NCBI GenBank assembly: GCA_022818135.1
Contig: JAFMSR010000003.1
Coordinates: forward strand, 32,577,577 to 32,641,576
Length of the DNA stretch: 64,000 nucleotides
DNA from: Saxidomus purpurata
Lineage: Eukaryota > Mollusca > Bivalvia > Venerida > Veneridae
Direction: 5' to 3'
Within the stretch, counting starts at the first letter, position 1. Each line of letters starts with the position of its first letter. The notes beneath the pieces were generated by a model. The model did no database searches and was not told the origin of the DNA. It saw only the letters and a program-made list of their open reading frames with translations. The position numbers and the translations under genes were made by a program. This document shows positions 35,700 to 48,385 of the stretch, in pieces.

Positions 35700-36797
35700 T
35701 TCCCTTAATATTTAAACAGATAAAGGGTAGTATACACGCAATTTTATAATTATAGAGGTACGTAAACGTAAGAAATAAACGAAAACAGCTGTATAAATAC
35801 ACATACACAAACTTTATTAACATACGTGAAAACGTATACCTTTTCATTTTCATTACTTAAGTCGTTTAACTTCTTTGCACTTTCTTTATGAAATGTATAC
35901 TAATAGTGCAATTTATCTGAGAGATTCTAATACCATAACAAAGACTGTAGTCTAGATACGAATCAGTTAGATGAAACAGACTACTAGTAGTTAAAAAGAA
36001 TATAACTACTCAATTAGACTAGTGTGAATAGAGGAGTCGGTGTTTTAGCCTCATTATAAAAGATAGATACAGTTCCTGGAAGTAATTATATCTTTCATCC
36101 ACAGCTAGAACCGAACACAATTTGTATTCAGTTATGTCGAACAAACACATTTAGATCGAAACAAGGATAATTATCATTGAGAAGAGTAATTACTGAGGTA
36201 ATTTCCTGTTTATTTCTGTCTTAATGCTTCCACAGTTTGATGAAAATAGTGTTTAAGCAGAGGAAAAAATATTTTTTCAAAAATAAAACAAAGGTTATGG
36301 ATACTAGACATTGGCTTGTAACAACTGCAGCTGATTTTCATGTTTTACAATTCATTCAACGAAAACCTTTAATTCAATGTTTTGTAAATACTCAACTAAC
36401 GAAGGTCTGCGCGGTAGATTTTGCTGGTTGATTATAATGTCGATGAGTTGTCATCAGACAATGACATGATATTCGAGAGTTTGTTGGATTTCGGTAAAAT
36501 ATCACGTAAATGATACCACAAACATTCAACTAGTTCAACTGGTTATTCTGGTTAACAAGTTAACGAAAAGCTTATAGATCTTCAGTTCCCGCCAGAAAAT
36601 TGCGCGGGGAGAAGAATTAGTTTTGTCTGCAGCAGTATAGAAATCTTTTGCAACATATTGACCGCGTAACTCTAGTCCCGTATGCAAGCATTGTGAATAT
36701 GGGTTTGAATTAAATTAAAAAACAAAAAACGAATCGAGGTCATCATTCTTTGACAAACATCTTGAATATTTAGGGATAAAAAATAAAAGGCTAATTA

Positions 36798-36951
36798 TGA
36801 AAGTTTCGAATCCGCAGGCATGATTTCCCATGAAAACATTTTTTCTTTGTTTTTTATTATGTAAGGACTGTTTTCATTAAAATAACCAAAAGAAAGATAA
36901 AGTGTTTTCATAATACTTCAGAAAATCAAGCCTGCGGACTCGAATCTTTCA
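36798..36951. mobile_element. Foldback element with ~70-bp arms
   Basis: The left arm starts TGAAAGTTTCGAATCCGCAG (36798) and the right arm ends in its reverse complement with few mismatches (to 36951). Pairing continues inward through ATGAAAACA. At the matching place in duplication U copy 2 (about 43.50-43.55 kb) no such repeat is visible, which suggests insertion after the duplication. Confidence 0.75.
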
Positions 36952-38429
36952 TCATTTTCTGGAATTCATAGTGCAGTTAAAGTTTGATTAGCGTGAAAAA
37001 AACCATACAAACACAATAAGCTTATGCATAAAAATATTCTGCACTTCCCTTCATGATTTGTTTCAATTATGACTAACGAAACCTTCTATACTCTCTCCCA
37101 TTTCAATGCCTTTTTGTCATGATGCAGATTATTCCGATGAAAATTTATGAACTCAAGTATGCCATTTCATTAAGATGAATCAGACATAAAGATGAATTTA
37201 TATCAAAATTGTATATCTATCCATTTTCTCCGGGACATTATGTTTTATAAAAGTAAAAAGTGTTGTTATTTTAGTGTCACCCCTACTTAAAGGGGAAGCA
37301 TTTTCTGACTTATGAGGCACGTTCTTTGTGAGCACATTTATCTTCCGAATCCTATCCTTTAATGTCAGGCACCAGACACTATACCAGATATCATTATTCT
37401 TCATAACTATTATTTTACACAGGTTTGAACAAGTCTTCTTGAGTACAAGATATTCCAATTCAATTACACTTAATTTCCATCGCCTTAGTTGATATAAAAT
37501 ATTGCTATGTCACCCAAATGCTGTTACTGATGATTTTGGTAAAGTTATTGTTCTCATTTTATTTCTGCATTGGTAACACCATTTCAAATAGTTTGTATAT
37601 CGGACAGAGGAAGCTTAAGATATAAAACAGCCATATTTTTGGCCACATATAGACATTGCAGTGGCTTCACAGTCTTTACATGTTACATGTTAATACATAT
37701 TATAAATGACGTTTGTACCGATTTGTCACGGTGTCTGACTAAACTGATTTTTGGAGTAACCATGGTAACTACCAGGTTCAAAATGTGTCTTTGCAGCCTA
37801 CTTCTGCGTTTTGTGAGTTGCTTAATCTCGAAATGACTACTCGGAAGCAATTATGTGAAATCCATAAATGATTCAGCAATGTGCCCTACTTTAAAAAAAA
37901 ACTTCACTAGATTATATATCTTAATATAAAACTCTTTTTAATAGAGACATTTTTTTCTCAATTTGGTGATGTCATTGACTGGCTGTCCATGAATGGATTT
38001 TTCCTAAAACAGAGACAGCTTAGACATTAAATGAAAAGTAGAGGATGTGCCAGTTTGGTTAAGCTGCATACTATTTTATCAGAACAAGAAGTAAATGGCC
38101 CAAGCTCAGTTTAAAAAAGTATTAATTACGTGCCCTTATTGAGACAGTTTTACGGCTTTTTAAAGATGTTTTAGAAACAGCGAGGATTAATATGTAATAT
38201 TTGGGCAAATATCCTCCAGGAGACTGACTTTCCAATCAAACTTTGATTCTAAATTAGAACTTCCGACACAGAAAATTAATCTGACTTCAGTTTTTTACGA
38301 AAGGATTTTTTATAAGTTGAAATGTAATTATAAAAAAGAATATGTTGAAACTCTCTCTCTGTCTAAGTTTCATCTGGAGTGAGTCTTATAAAACTAAGTT
38401 GTTAGAACTTGTTTTGCAAACTAAAAATC

Positions 38430-38960
38430 ATTAATAAACCTGAAACTGGAATAAAAAAACGAACAGCTACTCTCGTAACTGTTTTGAGACATGTGAAATT
38501 ACAAGAACAGCAACAGCAATGAAATAAACACTTAATAAAGACATAATAAGACACAATATAAAATTGACCAAGACTTCAGACGAATAATTGTATATTTTCT
38601 GCTTACTAGACATTGTGACAGAGGTTTGCTTTTGACAATTCTGCGTATTGTAGATGACTGTAAAAGATAGTTACGTTTACTTATTTTTACATTTAGTTTG
38701 TCTTATCTTGTCTTTAGATATTTAATAAAAGTCATGGAAGCCTTTTCAAGTTCTCGCTAGTTATTATTGCAGCTGCGATTTGTACAGCTGCACAGAACAT
38801 AAAACATATGTTATCCTATCACAAAACTATTACGCACCGAAAATGCCACGCAAATGATACTGGAGTGCAATGGTATCTCTGTGCTCCTACAAACATGTTC
38901 AAAAGAAATTTAAGTTTTATGCCAACATCTTACAGCAGTTTCCCGGAATGATATCAAATG
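38430..38960. repeat. Duplicated module T, copy 2
   Basis: Matches module T copy 1 at 27010-27590 in order. The overlapping 69-codon ORF (38870-39079) has no recognised domain and is not kept in copy 1. Confidence 0.7.
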
Positions 38961-39283
38961 TTTTTCGCTATTTCGCACGCCATACACTGTATAGTGGATA
39001 TATAGAGTACATATTAATTCAAGAAGAGTTTTTCGCCTTTCTTTATATTGACATTTTGTACGCTACAGCGGACGTATAACTACATCTGTTTGAAGAAATT
39101 GAGATTGAAGCAAGATTGAAGGTAAAAGCCATTTTTAAAATCTTGAAATTAAACGTAGAAACGTCAAACCATGTGTTCCTTTAGTCACTTCGACGTTCGT
39201 CGGTATATACTAGTAATTAGTGTAAAGATTTCCAAAACAGGTAAATCAAAAATGCAGATATAGAACATTCTGTTTGTGGCTGC

Positions 39284-39316
39284 GTGATATTATAATATAT
39301 CATATTATTGTATCAC
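39284..39316. repeat. AT-rich hairpin
   Basis: GTGATATTATAATAT pairs with ATATTATTGTATCAC across a few bases with two mismatches. Small and of unknown significance. Confidence 0.55.
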
Positions 39317-39409
39317 ATTCTATTAAGTGAAAGAAAAATTAGGAAATAATTGGCCAGTAGCACTTAGACTTAAGCGGAGACACATTTATGCCTTGACCGG
39401 CATAAACTG

Positions 39410-39530
39410 GTCTTAATATCGAAATGATCTTCTTATCGAGATCTTTGTACTTTAAAAGGTGTTATTTGGTTCCGAAATGTTAGGTCTTAATAGCGAGGGC
39501 GGTCTTAATATCAGGTGGTCTGATAATAAC
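39410..39530. repeat. Repeated GGTCTTAATATC motif block
   Basis: GGTCTTAATATCGA, GGTCTTAATAGCGA and GGTCTTAATATCAGG occur at about 39411, 39482 and 39501, with related ATCTTCTTATCGAGAT between. Similar motif clusters are dispersed in invertebrate genomes. Probably a fragment of an interspersed repeat. Confidence 0.5.
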
Positions 39531-40400
39531 ATTAGTGTGACATAATATTTGACAATATTTGCCACCTGTTTTGTATATTCATAATTAAACTGTCAGCAGA
39601 GGATTATGACTGCTGAGATATTTGTTATGTAGCTATTTCAAACATTTCATTCCATTATGTATACATTCAGCTGTACCATAAATGTCCCGTCTACGTAGCA
39701 ATTGTGTCTGAGAGCAACCAGTTGTCTTGGAGTTCCACGTCGTTAGCATTACAAAGATCAAATGTTTAACATTTATAAGTTCAACATCACACCAAGTGAA
39801 CAAACAGCTGTGACCATCAAAATGATCTAGGAAAAATTGGAAGGAGATTCGCTTAAATGAGAAACGTGTGATGGATAACCTATCGAAAGTATCGGCAGAT
39901 GTTCCCAGATGACATAATAATGCTTGTAGAGCTGATTGAAGTCCTATAAAGGACGACTGACAAGAAGTTAAAATACTTTGTTTGAACATGGCGTCTTATC
40001 ATAAATGATATCTTTGGGTTCAGAGTAGAATAAAAAGAGTCTCGGATTTTTAGATTGTTTGCCATAAAGTCTATGGAAACGCAGCTTCAGTCTTAGAAAA
40101 GAAAAACCACTAACGATTTTGTTTCCTGCTAGGTGTGTTACATTTAAGTGGAGTTTCTTGTTCATATTGACATGAATATTGACAAATGGCGGCTGTAATG
40201 AAATGCATATGTTTTTATTATATTGGCAATGTTCAAATACTCAGTATAGCATATAGCTAATTGACAAAATTCAAGTATAATACATGTAGTTACATTGGAA
40301 TATGTGTATTTTTCATCTGAAAGATCGTAGGGTAAAATAGAAGTAATAGATCAACTATCAAATTGAATTAGGAATGTGTTATAATTTAAAACACTCTGGA
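39530..40400. other. No gene confirmed; overlapping minus-strand ORFs
   Basis: Minus-strand frames of 118 (39633-39989), 61 (39880-40065) and 65 codons (39968-40165) follow one another in different frames. This could reflect a decayed exon, but I recognise no domain and found no counterpart in module T copy 1's flank. Confidence 0.3.
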
Positions 40401-40467
40401 AAGTGGTATGTAAGAGAAAAAGTTACTTGAAATTGGAGTGGATGCCTGTTTTTTTTAACTTTAACAG

Positions 40468-40637
40468 AGTCTATCTCAAGATGCAATCAACCCGTGATAA
40501 TCTCTTGTTTGGTCCTTTGAATTTATGTGTTTCACGGACGCGTGACCTAACAGGAACCGACCCTCTAAACGTTTGGATTTGTTTCGATTACGTTCATACA
40601 AGCAAAATATTAATCACATTTTTACAGCAGCAGCAGG
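40468..40637 (+). CDS. Candidate single exon with both splice signals, unknown product
   Basis: A pyrimidine-rich run followed by TTTAACAG (AG at 40466-40467) is a plausible acceptor. CAGCAGCAGCAGG|GTAAATAAG (GT at 40638-40639) is a plausible donor. Between them an ATG at 40481 opens 52 codons in phase, beginning MQSTRDNLLFGPLN and ending in four glutamines; beyond the donor the frame stops at once. An open frame that ends exactly where a donor occurs is the support. I do not recognise the protein, no neighbouring exons were identified, and the start of duplication U copy 2 lies about 150 bp downstream. Confidence 0.25.
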
Positions 40638-42460
40638 GTAAATAAGTTATTATTTCCAGTAAATCACATTTACATGCAAAATAACCAATAGCTTTAAATT
40701 TAGAGAAACAGCATGAACTCACGCAAGCTAAAAGTAAATTTTATATTAAATTAATATTAACATGCTATAATTCTTTATTACTTTTACCGTCCCTTTTCCT
40801 ACCAGTCATTATATTTTGAATCAACACAGATTTATTCTACAGTCTTGGCTAAGATAGAAATGAATTAATGACCCCTTTTATTTACCACATTCGCTTTATT
40901 TTTAAATCTGGAAAATGCCAGCCTGACAAGTTTACTATCAACATTATAGTTTTCCGTCTGGAAGGAAGTGTGAGATAGAATACATTAGTCATTCACTAAT
41001 ATTCAATGTTGAAATCATAGCACAATACTGAATTTACAACTGAAAATTTCACGAGGTATAGTGTATTTTCTAATTATATCTAAGTAATTTACTAAAACTC
41101 GTTACATACAAGGTACAGGTATTTCAGGTGAAACATAACGTAAATGTATGTATTCTTTCAAATCGGCTTTCACCATAGAGACTGTTAGAACATATTCAAG
41201 TAGAGGCGTTGTTTCATCAGAAGAAGCTACTGCATTCAAATTGATGTTGCTCTAATTACTTTCAGCTGATACTGGTTGATTAGGACATTTAAAGTAAATC
41301 AATTAGCAGTGTTTGTTGAGAAAAAAACTACATCACTCTTTTAGCACAATGTAATGAACAAATTAGAAAACATCCCAAGATGAACCTACAAATGTGCGTA
41401 AGTCCTCTCTCATTAGTTTTTTTTCATTTCATCATTCTAGCACAATACATTGTGTTCTCCACGGTATTTGTATGTCTTGAGTGATTCATCTCACCTCTTT
41501 TTCGTAAGGAACAATATGGAAGTAAATCGCATAATCAAGCTCATCGCCTCCAGAGAAGTAGAAGACACGTTAAATCTATTTGGAAATAATGTCCCAACAT
41601 CGTTAGGAGATGATGGATGGCCAAAAAAGTCCCTTGAGAGAAACATGCCACAAGTTTGTATAAATACTGATTCACATTTACATATACTTTTTCGTACAGC
41701 TTTTCTTTCAAAATTGGCACCAAAATGCCACTTTTTACTTTGTACATGGTTGCTGTTTACTAGGATGCAAGTATTTAATGCGTTGAAGAAAAGGTTTTGC
41801 CAAAACACAAATAATGGGCTTTATAGCTTGTTAGTATCGTAAAATGAAAATTAACCGAGGTGCAAACTTTCCAGATGACCGACGCGCAAATTTTCCAAAC
41901 ATCACATGTATGAGGTCAGTTCAAGTCAAAAAGAAAAATATAAGGAAACAAGGTATTTATCTTAAAACCAAGACACTCTTCATTAATATATCTACCAGGC
42001 AGTTGAATACTATGTAGTAAATTAAATTTCTCGGAACAGTTTGTTGTTTTAATAGTGTGTATGGTTTTTCAACCACTTATTTTGTATGTTTCTGAAGTAT
42101 GCAGTAATTTATTAGAAAGCTAAATATTTTTACACTATGGACCCTTCATTGAACCCAACCTTTACAATCGAACAACGTATATTAATTGTTTCGGCATTCT
42201 GCAACATATGTAAACATAAAAAATAAGTAAAATGTTCTCCGCTATATTAATACATGCATTTGTTTACACTACGTCACAGTTTGTTAAAGGTCAGCACTCT
42301 ATCACAATTCAATCTTGTGACGAAAGAAGAAGCTATTCAATTACGTAACCCCTTTGGGAAATAAGAGATGCAAAACATGAGATTCAGTATTGTGTAGAAT
42401 ACCATCATACTGATTAGATATCAAATATCTGAAATATGGAATTAGCCATTAGTGTGTGTA

Positions 42461-42485
42461 GTGGGGGAAAGGGGGAGGGGACCCC
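42461..42485 (+). other. G-rich tract
   Basis: GTGGGGGAAAGGGGGAGGGG runs of 5, 5 and 4 guanines, followed by ACCCC. Only three runs are present, so a canonical intramolecular G-quadruplex needs a split run. It is conspicuous in AT-rich surroundings. Confidence 0.6.
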
Positions 42486-44660
42486 ATTTTAAACATCGAT
42501 ACCTTTTCAGATATTTACTTTCCAGGGATAACCGTTTAATGGTCAATTAAATATTTCTTTACAATATATGAAAAAAGTAATATAATCCAAACTGAGTCTT
42601 AGTTACCAGAGAAAAATATATAGCTGTGTTTGCTTTGTGGCCAATTGAACCAGGTCAAAAAGTATGAAAGTTATGACGACAGATACACATGTTAACACTG
42701 CAAAACGGTATCTTGGATAAATCATGCTACCACTGAAAAGAAGTTTGCGCTATACTTCAGGTGTTTTTGGAAGTCCTATCCAGTTATATTTTCAATTTAA
42801 ACACAAAAAGATAGTGTAAAGTAACTTCAAAAGTATACTTATACTTGAAAATTAGCAAAAACGCTAATTGAATTTCATTTTACAATTCATTTACAATTTT
42901 CATTACACACATTTAACACAATACACCTTAGACACGTGCCCCATGCCATTCTATCACCGTGACAAGGACGTTTAATTTTAGACACGGGCAGTTAACATTG
43001 AGGACAATAAGTCATGATGTAACGGTCTGTAAAATCCCGAGATTTAATGAACCCAATGTTCAGGCAGATTTGAAATCTAGGTACTCAAAAGTAAATGAAT
43101 GTAAACGGATATCAGAAATTGGCTGGAAACAATCGTAGCTAATTACAAATGTTTAGTGAATAATTCAATTTACAAAAGAAGATCTCCGTAGAAAATTCTA
43201 ATGGTTGGCTGTATGCACATTGTCTTCACACTAAAACATTTCAATCTTTCGACATGTTTTGCTTAAATTATATCCTGCTTTTCAATCTGTTCAACTGAGA
43301 ATTTTTGGTTTATTCTGGCTAACAACTTTACAACAATCTCATAAATCGTGTTTCCCCTTTGAATGCGAGCATGGGGAGAATAGAATTAGCTTTTGTCTGC
43401 AACAAAATCAACATCCTCCTACAACTTATTGACCGAGAAATTCTATCCTGTATTTAGGCATTTATAGATAAGTGTCTTATTGGAATTAAAGAAACAAATG
43501 GAGGCAACCATTTTTCGCAAAACCTTTAGACTTGTTGCTTGGCGCTGCTTGTCATAAGATTGGTCAACAATAGTTGATTTTAGTATTGCCTTTGCGTTGC
43601 CTACATGTCTTAGTGCATAAAGGAACAACTAATCGGGAATTTTTGAGAAGTCAGAAACACAATAAGAAATTCTAAATAATTTAAGAAGTATGATTGTCTC
43701 TAAAGATTAAAGAAAATTTACGTGTACCATTTTACTAATTTGTCAATTTAGTTGAGCTCATATGCGGCTTCGAAAACAGTTGAATGCAATTGGCACAATG
43801 ACTCACAACACCTGGACCTACACTTACTGCTACACTCTGTCCACAGTCCTATATCTTGAAATCCGATCACAACATTCTATTACACGGGAAAATTCCATTG
43901 AACCAGGTAAAGTTCATATGATAGAGAACATTTGTTTTCTTAACATGTTTAAATGGAATACTCAGAAAACATAGATAGACTGGTGTAAACCTAATCGGGA
44001 AAAACCGCCAAGCGGAAGTGAATCTCTCATTTCGTTGTGCAATTTAGATCTGATAAATGTGAAACCTTCAAACAAACAAAATAAGCATGATGTTTAAATA
44101 GATTTTGCACTTCCTTTTATGATTTGTTGCATTTGAGACCGATATTTGCGCGTATTCATGTGCAATTTAATGGTTTTTGTTACAGCACAGATAATGTAGA
44201 TGCTATTTTATGTACTTATTTCTGCAGTTTAAGTAAGATCGATCAGACATTAAGTTGAATTTATATACAACTGTATGTGTTCTTCCAATTTCTCCGAATC
44301 GTAACAATGCAAATTATTGTTGATCACCTATTATTATTCAGAGGCTTAAATTGCTCTACCGAAAAAAAGGGGCTCTGTTTTATAATTCTGTTTATTTTCC
44401 GCCGTGTAAGTTGGTTTAAAGTATGGCTTTGTCACCAAGACAATATTTCTGATAAGTCTAGTATATGCAGTTGTTCGATGTTAAATGTTTATTTGCATAA
44501 ATATGACGCCATATCAACCTTTTTTCTACCAAGCTACAGGTTCAAATCTAAGCCAGGAAAACTATTTATATTGAAAGATGTGAATTTAGTTGTCCTTTGA
44601 CCATTTTCAACAATTGTACATATGCAATTACATCTTATTTGAAAGGATACATGTAAATAA

Positions 44661-44704
44661 CTCTCTCTCCCCCTCTCTATATCTTTCTATCTCTCTCTAT
44701 CTCC
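44661..44704. repeat. CT/CTAT microsatellite
   Basis: Imperfect CTCTCTCTCCCC and TATCTCTCTCTATCTC runs. Simple sequence inside duplication U copy 2, without a matching tract in copy 1. Confidence 0.9.
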
Positions 44705-45220
44705 ATGATACTATTATGGACAAAGGAAATAGTGCATTGATCGGCCGCATCTGATATTCTGCCAATAAATTGCAGAATAACACACACATTGTCTGACATG
44801 CCTGACAGAATTCCACTTAGATAATAGCACATTCACAGTCTGCACAAGAACCTATATATTAATAATCCAATAACAGAGGAAATATTCGTTGCCTTTCCCC
44901 AAACTTTAATGTAACTGAATATTTCAAGAGCCTTCATTTTTCACTGCCAGTTATTATCATGTCGCTGTTCAGTCATAAACTTGGCATATACACAAGATAA
45001 AACTGGCTTATATATGAAATAGTTGTGTTTTTGGCTACATTTAGACATACAGTGTCTTTACAGTTTTGCCGTCTACAATATTCCAAACATAATGTAACTG
45101 CAATATGCTAATGCCGAGTCATAAAAGATTGTTAACTAGACTGAAACAGTTTCAAACATTTCCTAGCAACCGAATCTATTGCATTTTTGATTAGCTCAAG
45201 TTTTAAGAGTTTACTTAATA

Positions 45221-46199
45221 GCAACCCGTACAGCTTTTGTGACATCATGTGGAAAAGTTCAATTAATATCGGAGCATCATAGCACTAAGATGTATTTTTG
45301 GCAACCAGCTGAACGTGACCAACTCTAAAGAAGTTACGGTGATTGATGACATTATTCTATGAAGAGACAAACTCGTCTCTAAGGCCATGGTTTCTCTAGA
45401 TTAGATATAACAATACCAAGTGAAGAGTCCTATGTGTCGCAGATTTTGTTTCATATCTCAACGGTGTTCCGCCATTTTAAGGTGCAATAAAATGTTATTG
45501 CGGAAAGCTATTTAGCTTTAAACTTGGTAATGTTAAATCTTTACTGGCTACATTTATAGACCTAGATTTATTGGTTGTAATTGAGATGTTCTTAATGTAT
45601 GTCAGAAAACTTACCGTTATTTGTCTTTCAAAGGCATCAGGAACTATATCTTAGAGACATAATGTAGAAGTACTAGATTTTTTTAGGGTATATCAGAGAC
45701 AGAGTTCAATGTATTATAACGACGACTTACCCAACGATGTAAAGCTCCGGGTACTATATAAAAGGTGTTGCTACCGATTGTTCATTGATAGATAAGCTGT
45801 GCAGATTCACGTTTTAAATTAGCGGTCCTCTGCTAAGCATATTGTTTTAAGGCAGTTTTAAGTAAATTGTTGCCTGAAATAAGCATGCATGTCGTATGCC
45901 AGATTCAAAACGTCTGATTTGTCTCAACGTGACATTTCTAACATTTCCGTATTTCGTTTATTTTCTAGTAGAATTTTGTGTGAAAGTCACACGGCTTCAG
46001 TCAGTTCAATTTTATTATTCTCTGGTGTAGAGATCTCTTGCAGATGAGATGATACAGAATTCTCAATCCGTTTCTTATTCTGCAAGTGTGTCCTCTACAC
46101 TTCTAAATAATTCTAATATATGACCTTCTTTTGATATTTCACATGAAAAATATAGAAAATTAGACAAACTTGTGTCAGGTGACCATGTTTTCTTTCAGA
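45221..46199. other. No gene seen
   Basis: A CCGCCATTTT sequence at 45469 is a weaker YY1-like match. Nothing else was recognised. Confidence 0.4.
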
Positions 46200-46350
46200 G
46201 TGTTAAACGTATCACTATTTACTCTTAAAAACTGCCTTGTAACGCTTCTAGATCGCGTAACACAACTCTTTTGCTTTTGTTGTACCACATTAATTAATAT
46301 CAGTGTTGTTTTCTGTTTAATTGTCCTAGCATTTTTAGTTCGAAAAACGC
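46200..46350. repeat. Duplicated module V, copy 1
   Basis: AACTGCCTTGTAACGC (46230) is followed by TTGTACCACAT and a TTCTGTTT...CCT.GC.TTTT stretch, matched at 48235-48385 with an offset of about 2.0 kb. The 71-codon ORF across it is not kept in copy 2. Confidence 0.65.
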
Positions 46351-48234
46351 TTATTTTCCTAATGATGTTTATGCTTAGATCGTAAAGCTCCTATGCCGAG
46401 TTCACACAGTTTGTCGTATGAAACGGCACACTGTTTTCAGTAATAAAAATGTTATTTCCCAAAACTCGTAACACTGAGTGCTTCCTGAACAAAAAAGGAT
46501 GACAGCATTCATAAACTGTTTATTTGTCATCACAGAAGTATTTGCAGAATATCAGATGCGGTCGAATCTAACCAGATATTCATGGGTTGGTGTGACAAGC
46601 GTCTTACAATTAATGTAAACAAGAAGATGAAGAAACGGTGTTCATTCAAAATGACGATGTTTTAAAGAAATATTTATAGCATGAAATTTCTTCTACTTTT
46701 AAGCTAAAACGATGTATGTTTCGTGTTGAAGAGAAATAAGGTGAATGTGTTTTGACAAAGTAAATGGGTTTTCTCAGCTTTTAAGCTGTGTCTCAGCAAC
46801 ATTAATACGTGATGCCATTACAAAGTTAAAAACATGATGATTGCTGAAAGAACAGTCTTCGTTTTTATCGAGGATGTCATACAACGTCAAAACAATATGG
46901 AAATAGGTAGACAACACCCTCGAGGATAATGGATTTTGAACACTCAAATCAAAGATAACAAAGAAAGTAATATTGCAAGAAAGTTCTTTGTAAAGAAAAC
47001 AAATAGGCTTTTAGATAATTTATAGCGTCTCAAGTGTGGTCTTTGGTAAACCCCCTAATTCTTTCGACAACAGTTGCGAAAATATAAAGCTGTCGGTATA
47101 AATTATCTAACCTGAAGCATGAAAACATTTTCAGAACTCAAAAGTTCAGACAACACAACCTTTGACAAATCACATCATCCACAATTTAATTATAATTGTG
47201 ACATTCATGCTTAAGTTACATAACTTGAATAGTGTAATACTTTTGACGTGCAGAAGCATATGTATGGGAGACAGCAAAACAACCAGTTCGTTTTAACACG
47301 CTTACATGCGCAAAATCGTATCATTCCGTACAAATGCAGTCACCACATTTAAGCAGTATCTATTTAAAAAAGACTGTCAACTGTCATTTTATTTAGTTTC
47401 ATGGTGAGGGTCCTAGAAAATGTTGTAATCCTTCTTAGCCCAATTGTATGTGCTTGTTTACTTGTATGAATGTGATGTAATTTTTGTATGTATATTTTAC
47501 TATAAAAATATGATGAAATAAAAACAAAAATTACAATCAGTTTCATGCGCAGACATTGGGCAATAAATAAATAAATAATTGTACATTATAAGATGTACTA
47601 TGTACATAAGATTTAGCATGGAAGCCTCGGAAGAGGTTTGAGTACATCAAGATGAATACTTTTTTTTTCAATTCGAGTCAAAGTGAAAATGTCGTTACAA
47701 AATCTTATCCCATTCCATTCGTTGTTATTAGATTGAAGATTGTTGTAGCTGATTCTGTACGGAGAAGTTACCAACAACTGAAAATGAAGGGCGCTGCAAA
47801 ACATTTCTGTAAAATAAGTTACGCGTAAAACAATGAATGATCTTGTATCTTGTATTGGTGCGAATCTTGAAGAAATTTAATACAGTAATTTTATACTTCA
47901 ATGATAAAACAGTTGTTAGGTATTTGTCAAGTTTGATATAAGAAGATTAACATTTTGTAACTAGAAAAGTCTGTCGTATGATATTTTTCGAATGGACTTT
48001 AATTAAAAATTGTAATAAAATATTTTCAGAAGGCTTTAAGTGCAGAAATTTGCTGAAATAAATCAGAAGCCTCGTTGAATATTTAACAAGAACAGTCACG
48101 TTTACTTTCTTGTTAACGGTTTTTCAAATAAATATTTGATCCAATTTACAAATAATCTGATCATACATGTATATGCTGCAAAGATTTTTTAAACAAACTT
48201 CTTGTAGAATGGGACGAGACTTGTCTCAATATTC
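46351..48234. other. No gene seen
   Basis: Short ORFs only; no supported feature. Confidence 0.4.
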
Positions 48235-48385
48235 ATGAGTATAACACGTCATTATTAGCCCTGAAACTGCCTTGTAACGCATTGCTATCTGTTATTGCTT
48301 AGGTCCTCGTTTTTATTGTACCACATGGATATTGCCGCTGTTATTTTTTCTGTTTCTTTTCCTGGCGTTTTGTAAAATATATTCG
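48235..48385. repeat. Duplicated module V, copy 2
   Basis: AACTGCCTTGTAACGC at 48264, then TTTATTGTACCACAT and TTTTTCTGTTTCTTTTCCTGGCGTTTTGT, aligned with copy 1. Confidence 0.65.

Larger units (their letters stand above)
33900..37850. repeat. Segmental duplication U, copy 1 (~4 kb)
   Basis: Co-linear with 40780-45220. Paired landmarks are CCTGACAAGTTTACTAT (34102/40922), TTTGGAAATAATGTCC (34686/41579), TTTTGTCTGCA (36621/43392), TGCACTTCC..T.ATGATTTGTT (37040/44106) and TTTTTGGC.ACAT.TAGACAT (37636/45027). Offsets rise from 6.8 to 7.4 kb. Identity by eye is highest around 34550-34760, about three quarters. Indels off the codon register argue against a shared coding exon. Minus-strand ORFs of 108 and 112 codons (33735-34061, 34219-34557) are not kept in copy 2. 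Confidence 0.82.
40780..45220. repeat. Segmental duplication U, copy 2 (~4.4 kb)
   Basis: Partner of 33900-37850. Open frames on both strands at 41450-41842 (130 codons plus, 105 and 68 codons minus) fall in the best-conserved part, but copy 1 has stops and frame-breaking indels there. The conservation is therefore more likely regulatory or recent ancestry than coding. Confidence 0.82.

Noticed and set aside
41450..41842. 130-codon plus-strand ORF with overlapping minus-strand ORFs
   Set aside because: It lies in the best-conserved part of duplication U, but the paralogous sequence near 34570-34860 has stops and out-of-frame indels. Open frames on both strands suggest chance.
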